DNA of 64,000 bases, from contig JAJHZJ010000754.1 in NCBI GenBank assembly GCA_023548195.1, positions 496,001 to 560,000 of the forward strand, in the 5' to 3' direction. Made by a program: the position numbers and the translations under genes. Shown here piece after piece: positions 36,041-46,660 of this stretch (the first letter of the stretch is position 1; every line of letters begins with the position of its first letter). Under the pieces are notes generated by a model, which was given only the letters and a program-made list of their open reading frames with translations, did not search any database and was not told the origin of the DNA. This stretch comes from Bettongia penicillata ogilbyi. Taxonomy: Eukaryota > Chordata > Mammalia > Diprotodontia > Potoroidae.

Positions 36041-36729
36041 CCTGCTTTAACCTTTGATCATTTATATAAAAGATAGTTTCATTACAAGTTAGCCTACCTG
36101 CCTGCTGCTTCCTGTCACTGTTGTCCAACCTGTAGGGACCTTTTCCCTTACTAGTTTGGAGGGACCCATTCAGGGGTCTGTGCAGAAAAAGGGATTATTC
36201 ATGAATTGCTACTTTTCAAAGAGGAATCAGACTTTTAAAAAAGCTAAGTGATGATAATCAGAGTGGGAGATCACCAGACACCCAACCTGGCTTAGGCCCT
36301 GCTTCCAACCTGTACTGGCCACATGACCTCAGCCAGGGGATGTCTCAGGGCCCTGGGTCACTCTGAACAAACTAAAGAAATAGGGGGCCAGCCTGTGTTG
36401 TGGAGGACATTCCCACTTCCGGCATTTCCTACATGAATAAAGTCACTAAGTTAGGATGAAAAGATGAGGATAATTTACATCAGTAGAGAGAAGCCTTTAT
36501 ATATTAATGCAACCTTCCCATTTCTAGTATGCTTTTCAGGTCTGCAAAACTTACAATAGCCCTTGGTTGGTGGTGTGAGAGGGAATGTTCTATTTTACAC
36601 ATAAGAGAAGAGAGGCCCAGCAGATTTCCAGGATTGGCCCCAGTCCCAAGGGGTGCTCCATTGTATGGGGTGCTCCATTATATGGGCTGCAACTTTTAAG
36701 TGTATTTGGCCACATGATTGGTGGTGGGT

Positions 36730-36870
36730 GCTGGATGTGGAGTCAAAAAACTTAAGTTCAGGTCCTCCCTCTGCCACCTCGGTGACCTTGGGCAAGTCAC
36801 TTTCTGCCTCCATTTCTTTATTTGTAAAAATGAGGTTGATTTCAGCTCCTACGAACATCCGGTCCAGGTT
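36730..36870 (+). repeat. CORE-SINE
   Basis: TCAGGTCCTCCCTCTGCCAC, GACCTTGGGCAAGTCACTTT and a TTATTTGTAAAAATGAGG stretch. Confidence 0.75.
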
Positions 36871-36874
36871 CCTT

Positions 36875-38660
36875 TCTCTTCTGTAACGTTAATCACCCAT
36901 GATTCTGACCTGAATGAGATCAGTCGCCATAGGCCAGGCCCTTGGTCCTCAGGAAAGAGGCAATCCCACTCCAGCCTGCCCGTGCACCCTGGCACCCCAC
37001 AAGCAGCTGAGCAAGCCTCTGCCATGTTACATGCCATTCTCCCCTCCCCCCTTAAAAGCCAGAACAGACTTCCGCTGGGGCCAAGTCAGAGCCCCAGCTA
37101 GCCATGACCCCTGGTCAGAGTGAAGTAAGACCCTCTCCAGGCCTCTGCTCAGGGATACCGGGGGTGGTCCACTTGCAAGGCTGGTGTCCCATCTGTGAGC
37201 CGCTGTGTGCATTCATCAAGGGCCTACTGTGTGCCAGGCACTGCCAAGCACTATACAAATAGATCATTTGATCTAAAGGGGTATGTGAAAGTGTGCACAC
37301 CCATATGCACCTAAGGGAGAGCAGGTGGGCCATCTCTGACACAAGGCTATGTCACACACCTGGACAAGTCACCGATCTGTAAAGGGTTACGGTTGGGTCC
37401 GGATACAAGTGTGTGCACTCACATCCTCCGGTGACCCTCAACCCCCACAATGCTAATACTGGACCAGCCCAGTGCTGTGCTGTGCTGGGAGGGAGTCTTC
37501 CTTGCTCTCTTGACATTGTGAGGATCCCAGTGGGACACTCCCCCCCTGCCAGGCTAACCCTTGCCAGTTTTACATTTCTCTGGTGGTGACCTTTACTCCT
37601 GTTTCTTATTAAGTTCCTTGTTAAGGTTCCTTGTTAAGACCCAGACTGCTCTCAACATCCCCTCTCCATCATCCCTGGCCCTCTACGGACACTTCAGACC
37701 TGAAGAAACAGTGTGTTCTGTGTCTCGCAGTCATGCAGAATATTAGTATTAAAAGAGAAGAGTTTTTGTTCGTTGAGGAAATTTGGTGTCAATGAGGGAG
37801 CTTTGCAACCTTGTCAGGGAAATCTAGTTCACTCTTTTTCCAGAACTTCTGGGCCCAGTTCACCCATGTGAACTATTTGTCCAGACAGGTAGATCTCTCT
37901 GTCTCATCAATCTATTTCCTATCACCTTTCTATTTCTAGATCTATCTTATCTATCCAAAACCTGTACCTACTTCCCCACCTTTATATCTCCAATCTGTTT
38001 TCTGCCTTTCTATCTTACCTGTATGTGTCTGTTTTCCTGTCTGATGGATGGTATCTCTGGGTTGCCCTTCCGACTCCATGTCCTCCTCTGGGCCTTAGAC
38101 ATCCTTCATCCACTTGGCCTTCCCTGTGTGAATGGTCGAGCTAGACTATGTCTGGTCCAAGACCTCTCCCTGGAGGCTCAGGAGCATCCTGGCAGTACTC
38201 ACTCTTGTCCTCTGGTGGGAGCACCTGTAGGATCTCATCAAACCCAGGGAATCCCAAGATGCTGCTTCTCATAGGACAAGAGGAAGAAATGGACTGAGAA
38301 AAGAGAAGCAGCTTGCCCAGACCCACCCAAATAATAAAATAGCTCTATTAACATTCCAAACTACATTTCAAGGCTCCAAACTCAGTGTGTTGAAATTTAT
38401 CCTTTTTATGTGGTCCCCTTTTTGGATCAGCCGTAGGACCACAGACTTTGTTGGAAGCATGTAGCCTGGGGTTCATGAACTTATTTTTTGTTTTAATTTT
38501 TGATAACAGCATTTCAGTACATGGTGGGGGGTAATCAGATATTCATTTAAAACCATAATTCTGAGAAAAGGTCCCTAGGCCTCCCCAGCCAGCTGCCCAA
38601 GGGGCCCAGAATGCAGACAAGTGAAGCAGCCCAGCCCTAGTTCACCCAATGCAACCTTCT
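36875..38660. other. Spacer between NAA25 and ERP29, little recognised
   Basis: A SINE tail at about 37205-37275 (GGCCTACTGTGTGCCAGGCA) and a degenerate ATCT-rich stretch near 37900-38010. Nothing else recognised. Confidence 0.45.
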
Positions 38661-38664
38661 CATT

Positions 38665-39085
38665 TGATAGAGCAGTGTCGTGGAAAGGGAGCTGGGCTAC
38701 TCAAGAAAAACCTGGGTTTGGGTCCCTCCTCTGATAGCATCACTGGCAAGTCATGATATCTCAGAGCCTCCCTTGTCCCATCCCATCTAAATCTCATGAT
38801 GAAATTTCCCATAATCACCTCTCAGGTTTGTTAGAGGGAGCTGGGTGTCCTAGTGGATAGACTGCTGGACCTGGAGTTAGGAAGACCAGAATTCAAATCA
38901 TGCCTCAGACTAGCAGTGTGAAGACCCTGGACAAGTCAAAGAACCTCTGTTTGCCTCAGTTTTCTCAATTATAAAACAGAGTTAATGGCACCTACTTCCC
39001 AGGATTGCTGGGAGGATCAAAGAAGTTAATATATAAAGCATTTTGCAAACCTTAAAACATATAAAGACTTGCTGTTATGATGAGA
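38665..39085 (+). repeat. Two adjacent CORE-SINEs
   Basis: A diverged copy (38665-38800) is followed by a fuller one (38825-39085) with AGTGGATAGACTGCTGGACC, GAATTCAAATCATGCCTCAG and GCATTTTGCAAACCTTAAAA. Confidence 0.8.
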
Positions 39086-39484
39086 TCAAATGATAGAATG
39101 TTTGTAAAAAATAACTTATAAATTTTAAATCTCCATAAATGTCACTTAACTTCAGGGGTCCTATCTTGGGAATGTCCTCATAGGTCATAAATAGAGCAAT
39201 GACCTCTCAAATCAGGTATTTGTAAAGAGCTTAGGGACGGTATGTGGCAGATAGCAGGTGCTTTCCGATATGCTTCTCTTTCCCTCGCTCCATCCCCAAG
39301 TGGATGGTAAATCGGATTTGTAATCAGTCGTATTGACATTGGGTTCATGGTTTAGCAAATTCAAGTCCTTCCTGTATATAATGAAAGCTGGAAATCCATG
39401 AAGGTGAATGACACCACCGTCACCCACACACACCCCACAGCTACTCATGCAGCCCTGACTTCTCTCCTGATCTGCAGCAACACC

Positions 39485-39690
39485 ATGTAGGCATCTCAGA
39501 TGCAGGGGGATCCTGGGAGAATCACTTCAACCTCTCTGGTGCCCATGAGGAGTCAGAGCATCTGGGCTCCCAGTTCCGCCACACATTACCTCAGTTTCCT
39601 TATCTCTAAAATGAGGGGTTCCCTTAACACTAAATCTATGATCCTGAAACTAATCATTCCCCTGCCCCTTCTCCAAATCCTCTTTTTTTC
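39485..39690 (+). repeat. CORE-SINE fragment
   Basis: GGAGAATCACTTCAACCTCT and CTCAGTTTCCTTATCTCTAA. Confidence 0.6.
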
Positions 39691-39892
39691 TGTTGAGGGA
39701 ACATAGAATGAAGTGCTTTCTAAACGCTTGGTTAATATCTTTCCCAACATGCAGGCTCATAGCCTTGGTCATCCCTTGCTTTATTTCTCCCTCTCATAAT
39801 CAATCTGTGGCCCCGTCTTACTGATTCTACGTCCAGAATATGTCCTCTCCCTTCACTTGGCCGTCCCTCCCCAATAGCATCCTAATAAACAT

Positions 39893-39985
39893 TTTAAAAA
39901 AAGATTTTTTTAGATGCAGTTGGGATTAAGTGACTTGCTCAGGGTCACACAGCTAGTGTCAAATGTCTGAGCCTCCTAAATAATC
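39893..39985 (-). repeat. SINE fragment
   Basis: GTGACTTGCTCAGGGTCACA followed by CAGCTAGTGTCAAATGTCTG. Confidence 0.7.
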
Positions 39986-39999
39986 GCCTCTTCTCCATC

Positions 40000-40460
40000 T
40001 GTCTCCCAGCACAGCTGCAGAAAATATTCTACCTACAGTGAAAATCTGACCTGTTTACTCTTCTGCTGGAAAACTCCTTGGTGGCTCCCCATTGCCCCAA
40101 GAATCCTATCATGAACTCCATCACAATCTACCTCCAACCAGGTTTATTATACACTGCTCCCCTTCACAACAATCTTTATTTGGCTACCAGCCTGGGCTTA
40201 AGCTGACCCAATCCTGGCATCCTAGCTCCCTCTGTCCCTTTGTACATGCTGACTACCACACCTCCCGTGCCCTCCCTCCTCACCACTGCTCCACATCCTT
40301 ACATTTCTAAGCCGCCTCCTTCCAGTGTTTTTCTTTATGAGCACTGTCTCCTTAAATAAACATATACACATTTGTTTACATGCCATATCCAATTCCTGAA
40401 GGCAGGGACAGTGTGTGTATTGGGCGGATTTTTGTCCTTGAAATCCCAGCATCCCACACC
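40000..40460 (+). repeat. L2 LINE 3' region
   Basis: CTTGGTGGCTCCCCATTGCC, CCCTCCCTCCTCACCACTGC and GAAGGCAGGGACAGTGTGTG are in L2 order. Confidence 0.7.
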
Positions 40461-40969
40461 TGCTAACCCACGGGAGCAGGCATCCTAACGCCTTCTGGCA
40501 GCAACAGGATAGAGTGGATCAACTGCCCCCTTTTCCACCTGGGTCAGAGGATCCTTGATAGAAGAGACCACGGGGGCCATCATGCCCAATCCCTTCCTTC
40601 ACAAAGAAGGAATGAGAGGTACAGAGTTCCTTCAGTTACTCTGTGTCAGTATGGGATTTGAATCCAGGCTCCAGAACCAGTCCTTCAGCAGAGCTACTGG
40701 CTTCATGCCATCAATACTTGGCCCGGAGGCCAACACAAGGGCAGTGAGGTCACTGTGGTTTGTGATTATTTTGGCCTCTCCATAAGGATCATGGACGTCC
40801 CCTCTGAGCATGGAGCCAACTTCCTTCCCCTTCCTAGTGGCTACTTTCCAGCTTCCCCCCAAAAGTGAGTGGGACCTTCAGGGCCTCTAGGGCAGCCCCG
40901 GAAACTGACCCAGGCATCATTATAGGGTATTTAATTTAGAACTGACTTTAAACAGGGGAATGTGATAGA

Positions 40970-41275
40970 AAAATTATTGGGTTTAGAGTCGGGGGAACTG
41001 GGTTCCTATCCCCCCCCCACCCCCCCGCCAGCTAGGCAGCTTTGGGCAGATCAATCTCTTTGGGTTTCACTTTGTTCATCTGTAAAATGGGGGGGATCAC
41101 ATGACCCCTCTAGCCATGAATCTACGATCAAATTCACCCTCTCAATTTTAGAGGAAGTTTTTAAAAAATGACTTGCTCAATGTGCCACAGCCATTACGTA
41201 GCAGAACCAGAATCTGAACTAAGGTTCCTTGATTCCAAATCCAGTCTTGAACCCTAACACACAATTCCACCTACC
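40970..41275. repeat. Two SINE fragments, opposite strands
   Basis: A plus-strand copy (40970-41130; TCATCTGTAAAATGGGGGGG) with a C-rich interruption, then a minus-strand copy (41150-41275; TGACTTGCTCAATGTGCCAC, AATCTGAACTAAGGTTCCTT). Confidence 0.65.
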
Positions 41276-41844
41276 TCCTCCCCAGGAAAACTGCTTTAAT
41301 AATAATGGTGGCAGATAGGAAGGGAGAAGAAACAGCCTTTTGGATGTGGCTGTGTTGGCTGACTCGGTTGGACCTAAGTGATCTTCGTGTGAGGGGGGCA
41401 GCCAAACTTTATCAGGTTGGAGGACATCTTAGGTCACCATCTGACCACGAATTCAAGGGACGAGGCAGCAACAGGAAGCTTACACGCCCTCCCCCGCCAC
41501 AGCCTGTAATACTACTACAGATAATTGCTTCCCTCTCCAGGGAATGTCCCTAAAAGCCATTACAGTACGGGACGGTGTGCTCTGGACACTGTGTCCTTCC
41601 AAGGATGTCGATGGTGACAAAGTGATCTGTGTGGGAGGCAGGAACAAAGGAGCTGGTGAGAGCACGTATCTGGGCTCAGCACTCGTGCTGTCCAGGTGGG
41701 CCTCAGTGTCCTTATCTGTAAGATGAGGTAGGATATGAGTCACATCCCTGTAAAGCAAGGGTGCTGCTGAACACAATGCCTTTCCTGCTGTGGATTTATG
41801 TTCTTACAGGAACAGAAAATGCATTTATTAAAAACCTACTACAG

Positions 41845-42072
41845 TGCATCAAGTAGCAGATAGAGCTTGGGGCCTGGGGTAAGGAAGACAGAAGTTCAAA
41901 TCCTTCCTCAGATAACTCCTAGTTGGTGACCCTGGGCAAGTCATTTCACCCTGTTGACCTCAGTTTCCTTATCTGTAAAATGAGCTGGAGAAGGAAATGA
42001 CAAACCACTCCAGCATCTTTGCCAAGAAAAACCCTAAATGGGGTCAGAAAGTCGGACACAAGTGAAAACAAC
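41845..42072 (+). repeat. Marsupial SINE with 'ggagaaggaaatg' tail
   Basis: GAAGTTCAAATCCTTCCTCA, GACCCTGGGCAAGTCATTTC, GAGCTGGAGAAGGAAATGAC, GGGGTCAGAAAGTCGGACAC. This is one arm of an inverted pair with 42262-42495. Confidence 0.88.
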
Positions 42073-42079
42073 CCAACAG

Positions 42080-42258
42080 CAAAGGCTTTGTGCCAGGGTC
42101 TGGGCTAAGTGCTTTACAAACATTCCATTTGATCCTCACAACTCTGGGAAGTAGATGCTGTTACTCTGACAGTGGAAGAAACCGAAGCAGACAAAGGTGA
42201 CTTGCCCACGATCAGTTGGCATCTAAGGATGGATTTTAACTCTCATCTCCCTTCGGGT
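42080..42258 (-). repeat. MIR/THER1-type SINE
   Basis: GGCTAAGTGCTTTACAAACA, GATCCTCACAACTCTGGGAA and GGTGACTTGCCCACGATCAG. Confidence 0.75.
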
Positions 42259-42261
42259 CCA

Positions 42262-42495
42262 ATATTCTGTCCATGGTGTCACTTAGTTGCCTCAGCAGTG
42301 TCTGATTCTCTTAGACTCCAATTGGGGGTTTTCAGAGCAGAGATATTGCAGAGGTTTGCTGTTTCCTTCTCCAGCTCCAGCTTAGGACACTGAGGCAAAA
42401 AAGGTGAAGTGACTTGCCCAGGGTCACACAACATCTGACCAAGGCTGGATTTGAACTCAGGTCTTCCTGGGCTTCGGGAAGCTAGCTGCCCCTTC
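42262..42495 (-). repeat. Marsupial SINE (reverse copy)
   Basis: CAATTGGGGGTTTTCAGAG, GTTTGCTGTTTCCTTCTCCA, GTGAAGTGACTTGCCCAGGG, GGATTTGAACTCAGGTCTTC and the head GGAAGCTAGCTGCCCC. Confidence 0.88.
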
Positions 42496-42789
42496 CATAA
42501 GGATTTTTTCCTCTAAACCTTTCAAATCAGACTTAATACATTCACTGACACTGTCTCAAGGACAAAAGAACCAACCAGTTTGTGGTCTAGACCTGTGAAC
42601 CCCCAACCCCCCAAAAAGAGCTCTGTAACTCCTGATAGAGAATGGCCCAGGGTACCCACTGGCTTTTTAAAACCACTTCCTGTTAGTGGGGGGGTGGGAG
42701 AGGAGGATGCTGTGTATGGCACTGCAATTTCATCATGGAAGTGTCAGTCCCCAGTGTAGAAATCTCTCTCCATAGATACATGCTGATCT

Positions 42790-42950
42790 GTATCTTAGGA
42801 TCAAAGATTTAAGGCTGGTAGGGTCTAATCCCCCAGCAATTTGCTGTGGAAAACTAAGGCCTATGGAGATAATATAACCAGCAGAGGAAAGATCTGAACC
42901 CAGGGCCTCTAAATCCAGTGGTTGGATCTCTAGACTGCTCAACCTTAGAG
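42790..42950 (-). repeat. MIR fragment
   Basis: AACTAAGGCCTATGGAGATA and GATCTGAACCCAGGGCCTCT. Confidence 0.6.
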
Positions 42951-43519
42951 TGGCCTGAAGCACTCAGAAGTTAAGCCTGGGGTTATGGGACCAGTATATA
43001 CTGGAGGCAGGGCTGGAACCCTGGCCCTTCCAGCTACTCCCACCATGATGCTTTTCCCAGACCATTTATAATGAATAAAAAAAATAGACACCACCATGGG
43101 CAGACACCGGTTCAGGCAGTGAGAAAATATATTATGTAGCAATGGTTTGTAGAAAACACAGCATGGTCCATCCTTGTCTTCCCAGAAGTTGAAAAGCAGA
43201 GCTCCCCCAACTCATGTCCCCCAGTAACCCAATGTAAACACTTTGGTTGCTTCCATGGAATCAAGGATGCCCAGGGCAGACTTTCCAGGAATGGATGGGG
43301 TTTGCATCAGGCCCACTTCAGAATTAACAGAGGATGCTCATCCCCCTCGATGGCTACCAAAAATAGTGGGGAGGGAGATGGCAGAAATCCGAGTCCAGTG
43401 CCAGGGGATCCCCAGGGAAGCAGGAGGAGGAGAGGAAACCCAGAGGAGAGGGGACATGGGGGATGAGGGGGGCTACCAAACCCAAACAGCGATACTTTCA
43501 TTTTTAAAGAGAATTACAC

Positions 43520-43738
43520 TGTAGGGCTGGAGCAGTGCACTGTTTATTGTAGGTATTAGCACCGAATCCTCTCTGGGGGCAGTCTTACCGGAGAGTTCCC
43601 CGATTCCACCATCTGGGCGCAGGGGAAGAAGATCCCTGGCGCCTTTGGTACCCGTATCTGAAGATCCCTGATGCCTGGGTCACCGGACCAGTCCCCAGAT
43701 GCCTCCCCCTGCCCCCAGGTACCCCCCCCCAATCCTCT
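43520..43738 (-). other. ERP29: ERP29 3' untranslated region
   Basis: This lies between the stop and a minus-strand AATAAA at 43548-43543 (TTTATT on the plus strand). Cleavage would fall near 43520. A longer form reaching toward 43.1 kb cannot be excluded. Confidence 0.6.
43543..43548 (-). terminator. ERP29 poly(A) signal AATAAA
   Basis: A canonical hexamer on the minus strand about 190 bases after the ERP29 stop. Confidence 0.65.
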
Positions 43739-44241
43739 TCAGAGCTCTTCTCTCCCCACCCCCTTCTTCTGAAAGGCAGTGAGGATGTTGAGGGTCTTCT
43801 GGAGCTCCTCTCTCTTCCCTTCACTCATCTTGTTCTTTTCCGTCAGCTTGGTGATCCTGGCTGTCTCCGTGGCCACGAAGCCCTCACCCTGGTCCAGGAT
43901 CTTCCCCATGATCTTCAGGTACTGCTCAGCCCACTTCCTCTCCGCCTCTTTGACCCCAGCCAGGCTGGCCTGGCCTTGCTTTATCAGGGCCTTCCGTTCT
44001 TCTGCCCCCTCTGCACTGAGGAACTGGGCAGCCAGCGTGTCGTAGGGGAGCAGGCAGCCAGGCATGCCCAGGTAGACGCCCTGTCCTTTCAGCCAGCGCT
44101 GGATGGCACTTGCCTTCACTGGCCCCTGGTAGGGCAGTGGCTTCTCAAAGTCCCCGTTCTGGAAGAGGTAGAAGGCCGGGTAACTGTCCTTGCTGAGCTT
44201 GTACTTCTCGCCAAGTTCCACGTTCAGCTTGTCGCCATAGT
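43739..44241 (-). CDS. ERP29: ERP29 coding exon 3 (rest of thioredoxin fold, C-terminal helical domain, REEL)
   Basis: Acceptor TTCCCAG. It begins (D)[15 protein letters not shown], includes [17 protein letters not shown] with the lone cysteine, then [15 protein letters not shown] and [15 protein letters not shown], with stop TGA at 43741-43739. Confidence 0.97.
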
Positions 44242-45873
44242 CTGGGAATGGAACTGGGTGTGAGGCATGAGGCCACTGGTGACAGGCAGTGCACCCCACA
44301 AGGACCCAGGGACACCCCTGTCATCCCCCAATCCTCTCTGGGCCATGCCCCCAGGGGAAGGGAAGGCCATGTCCTGGGGACCCAGGCAGGCAGAAACACT
44401 GGTCCCCTGAAGGCTGGAAGGAACTTCATGTTCATAGGAGCTGGAGAGGGGGTGAAGGGAGGGAGGGAGAGACAGACAGACATAGGCAGAGACATAGACA
44501 GATAGAGACATAAACGCAGACGTAGACAGACAGAGATATAGACAAAGACAGACACAGAGACACATGTAGACAGACACACAGAGACATACATGGAAACACA
44601 GAGACACAGACAAAGACAGATATAGACAGACACAGAGATATACATATATAGACAGACACAGACAGAGACAGACAGACACACACTCCTGGCTGCCACGGCC
44701 CCAAGGAGCGGAGGAGCCCTGCCTCGGACCCTGCTCTCACCTGAGATGCCCACCTCGGCCACCAGCAGGTCCTCCGCCGAGGCCGCCCGCTCCGCCAGGG
44801 CCTTGAACTCGTCCTGCTTCTCCCCGTAGGGGTACTGGGTGTCGAACTTGACCAGGACATACTTGCTCTTGGGGATGACCTGGGGGAGGCGAGGATGGTG
44901 CTCAGCCCCTGAGAGGGGCCCTGCGCCGGAGCCCAGAGAGGGCTTCAGACGGCCCTGGGTTCGAATCCTCCTTGCCCCGCCCTCTCCAGGACCAGAGCCA
45001 CAACCTGGTCTTACAGGGTCCTCGGGCATCTGGTTCAACCTGGTTATTCGTACTGACAAGGTAAAGACCCCAGCTCGGCGCTTGAACCCGGGCTCTTTCA
45101 CCCGCGCTTGTACCGCCCGTGGCTGCGCACAGTAGGTCTGATGGTGGAGGGTACCACACGTGGGCCTAGGACAGAGGGCCCGACCTCCCATCACTGCAAA
45201 GACTCACGGGAAACGAACTCACTTCGGCCCTTTGGCTAGAAAAGCAGCCCAGGCAGAATCCGCACCCAGGAGCCGCCAGGCGGCCAGCTGTGCGGAGGCA
45301 GGAAATGAGGGGGGCACCCGAGCTGGGCCGGTGGATTCGCACTCAGGCGCCAGCCCCCGGCACGTGCCCTCCCCGGTCCCCGGGGGCCTCAGCGGGGTTA
45401 AGGGGGAGCAGGCACTGAGGAGGGGCTTTAATGGCACGCCCCCATCCCCTCGCAGCCCCTCTCCCCCCCTCCGCCCTTCCCCCAGGGCCTCCTGGGCTCC
45501 CCGCCCCCTCCACAACCTCGGCCCCGCCATGGGGGGGGCAGCAGGGATGCAGGCGCGGCCCCGGGGCTCGGCTCCCACTTGTCCCCCGGGGATTGGCCCC
45601 CACGTGCGGCCCCGCCCACTGGGAAGCGCGCGCGAGAGGCTGGGACTTAGAGGAAAGGAAGCCGGTCTCCGCCCCCGTGCCCCCCGCCCCGCTCCCCGTC
45701 CCGGCCTCCCCAGGCCCCATTTGTACCTTGTAGAACGTGACGGTGTCCAGGGGCAGCGCGCCCTTGGTGTGCAGCCCGCGGCCGCCCGGCGAGGCGCCCA
45801 GCAGCAGCAGCAGCGCCAGCAGCAGCGCCCGCAGGGAGAGGGGCGTCCCGCCGCCGGCCCCCGCCGCAGCCAT
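43739..45873 (-). CDS. ERP29: ERP29, endoplasmic reticulum protein 29 (complete, 3 exons)
   Basis: A soluble ER-lumen chaperone that helps secretory proteins fold and leave the ER. Exons on the minus strand are 45873-45727, 44879-44741 and 44241-43739, giving 262 residues (human 261). Residues 1-33 form a signal peptide with a leucine-rich core, and the mature chain starts at [10 protein letters not shown] thioredoxin-like domain follows (about 36-155), without the CxxC redox motif. The only cysteine is Cys158 (MPGCLL), matching the single Cys157 of the human protein, so it is not an oxidoreductase. The C-terminal all-helical ERp29 domain (about 160-258) ends in REEL, a KDEL-like retrieval signal (KEEL in human). 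The start is fixed by the signal peptide and the CpG-island promoter. ERP29 is convergent with NAA25 and divergent from TMEM116. All splice sites are GT–AG and no damage was seen. Confidence 0.97.
44455..44690. repeat. GACA/GATA-type microsatellite in ERP29 intron 2
   Basis: About 230 bases built from GACAGACA, GATAGAGACA and CACAGAGACA words, 50 bases from ERP29 exon 2 on its 3' side. Confidence 0.9.
44741..44879 (-). CDS. ERP29: ERP29 coding exon 2 (thioredoxin-like core)
   Basis: Acceptor CCCCCAG, donor GTGAGAG. It begins [20 protein letters not shown], the strand-helix start of the thioredoxin fold with YPYGE where PDI proteins have CxxC, and ends AEVGIS plus one base. Confidence 0.96.
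45727..45873 (-). CDS. ERP29: ERP29 coding exon 1 (signal peptide and mature N-terminus)
   Basis: 49 codons from ATG at 45873-45871 to FYK, then donor GTACAAA. It encodes the signal peptide, with [14 protein letters not shown] as its hydrophobic core, and [16 protein letters not shown]. It lies wholly inside a CpG island. The alanine/glycine-rich start differs from human but keeps the same architecture. Confidence 0.95.
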
Positions 45874-45924
45874 CGAGCCCCCGGGCCGCCTGCACCAGCC
45901 TGCCCGAGCCGCAGACGCCTGGCC

Positions 45925-45950
45925 GCGGGGGGCGGGGCGGGGTCACGTGG
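45925..45950. promoter_or_regulatory. GC boxes and palindromic E-box CACGTG in ERP29 promoter
   Basis: Overlapping GGGGCGGGG boxes (about 45928-45942) abut TCACGTGG, with CACGTG at 45944-45949, about 70 bases upstream of the ERP29 ATG. These are Sp1/Sp3-type and USF/TFE-type sites. Both can drive either direction. No ERSE (CCAAT-N9-CCACG) is present. Confidence 0.55.
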
Positions 45951-46014
45951 CGCCCCCGCCCCGGAGGGGGAGGAGCAGCTGCCCGCCGGTGGCCCAGTCC
46001 GGACCAGAGGGAGG

Positions 46015-46660
46015 GGGACGGAGGGGGGAGGGGTGGGAGGAGCGGCCTGGAGAGCGAGGGGGAGGGGGAGGGGGCAGGAGCGGCTTGGAGAGGGAGGGGG
46101 AGGGGTGGGAGGAGCGGCCTGGAGAGGGGGATGGGGTGGGCGGAGCGGTCTGGAGAGTGAAGGGGAGGGGGCAGGAGCGGCTTGGAGAGCGAGGGGGAGG
46201 GGGAGGGGGAGGAGGAGCTGCCTGGAGAGGGGGATGGGGTGGGCGGAGCGGTCTGGAGAGGGAGGGGGAAGGGTGGGCGGAGCGGTCTGGAGAGGGGGGA
46301 GGAGCGGCCTGGAGAGTGAGGGGGAGGGGGGCAGGAGCGGCCTGGAGAGCGAGAGGGAGGGGGAGGGGGAGGAGGAGCTGCCTGGAGAGGGGGATGGGGT
46401 GGGCGGAGCAGTCTGGAGAGGGAGGGGGAAGGGTGGGAGGAGGGGTCTGGAGAGGGAGGGGAGGGGGGGAGGAGCGACCTGGAGAGGGAGGGGGAGGGGG
46501 AGGAGCGGCCTGGAGGGGGATGGGGTGGGCGGAGCGGTCTGGAGAGGGAGGGGGAGGGGGAGGAGCGGCCTGGAGAGGGAGGGGGAGGGGGGAGGAGCGG
46601 CCTGGAGAGGGAGGGGGAGGGGAGGGGGAGGAGGAGAGGCCTGAAAGGGGGGGAAGAACA
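46015..46660. repeat. Purine-rich minisatellite upstream of ERP29
   Basis: About 19 degenerate copies of a roughly 31-40 bp unit with core GGAGCGGCCTGGAGAG followed by GGGAGGGGGAGGGGG runs. Nearly all purine on the plus strand, with one or more CpG per unit. It begins about 70 bases upstream of the ERP29 GC boxes. Such sequence can form G-quadruplexes or triplex DNA. Long open frames across it are compositional. Confidence 0.93.

Larger units (their letters stand above)
33345..36075 (+). other. NAA25: NAA25 3' untranslated region (end approximate)
   Basis: No coding sequence follows the stop. The stretch is AT- and T-rich from about 34.5 kb and almost free of SINEs, unlike the DNA beyond 36.2 kb, as expected for a constrained 3' UTR. 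Candidate poly(A) signals are AATAAA at 33670-33675 (short form), AGTAAA at 36035-36040 and AATAAA at 36436-36441. I placed the end after 36035-36040 because a T/G-rich stretch follows and because the human 3' UTR is about 3 kb from memory. The end could instead be near 36455. A GT-repeat lies at 34915-34970. Confidence 0.6.
45240..46020. promoter_or_regulatory. CpG island over ERP29 exon 1 (probable bidirectional promoter)
   Basis: Very high G+C with frequent CpG (GCGCGCG, CCGCCG, GCGGCC and similar) against a CpG-poor background. It covers ERP29 exon 1 and its upstream region. In human, ERP29 and TMEM116 start head-to-head from one island; from memory their starts are only a few hundred bases apart. 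The CpG-rich DNA continues less purely to about 46760 through a GA-rich array. Confidence 0.75.

Noticed and set aside
44145..45194. 349-codon minus-strand frame across ERP29
   Set aside because: It merges exon 2 with intronic microsatellite sequence (Cys/Val/Ser repeats). The spliced ERP29 model explains the real coding parts.
45880..46000. ER stress element (CCAAT-N9-CCACG) in the ERP29 promoter
   Set aside because: The CCACG half exists on the minus strand, but no CCAAT lies nine bases upstream.
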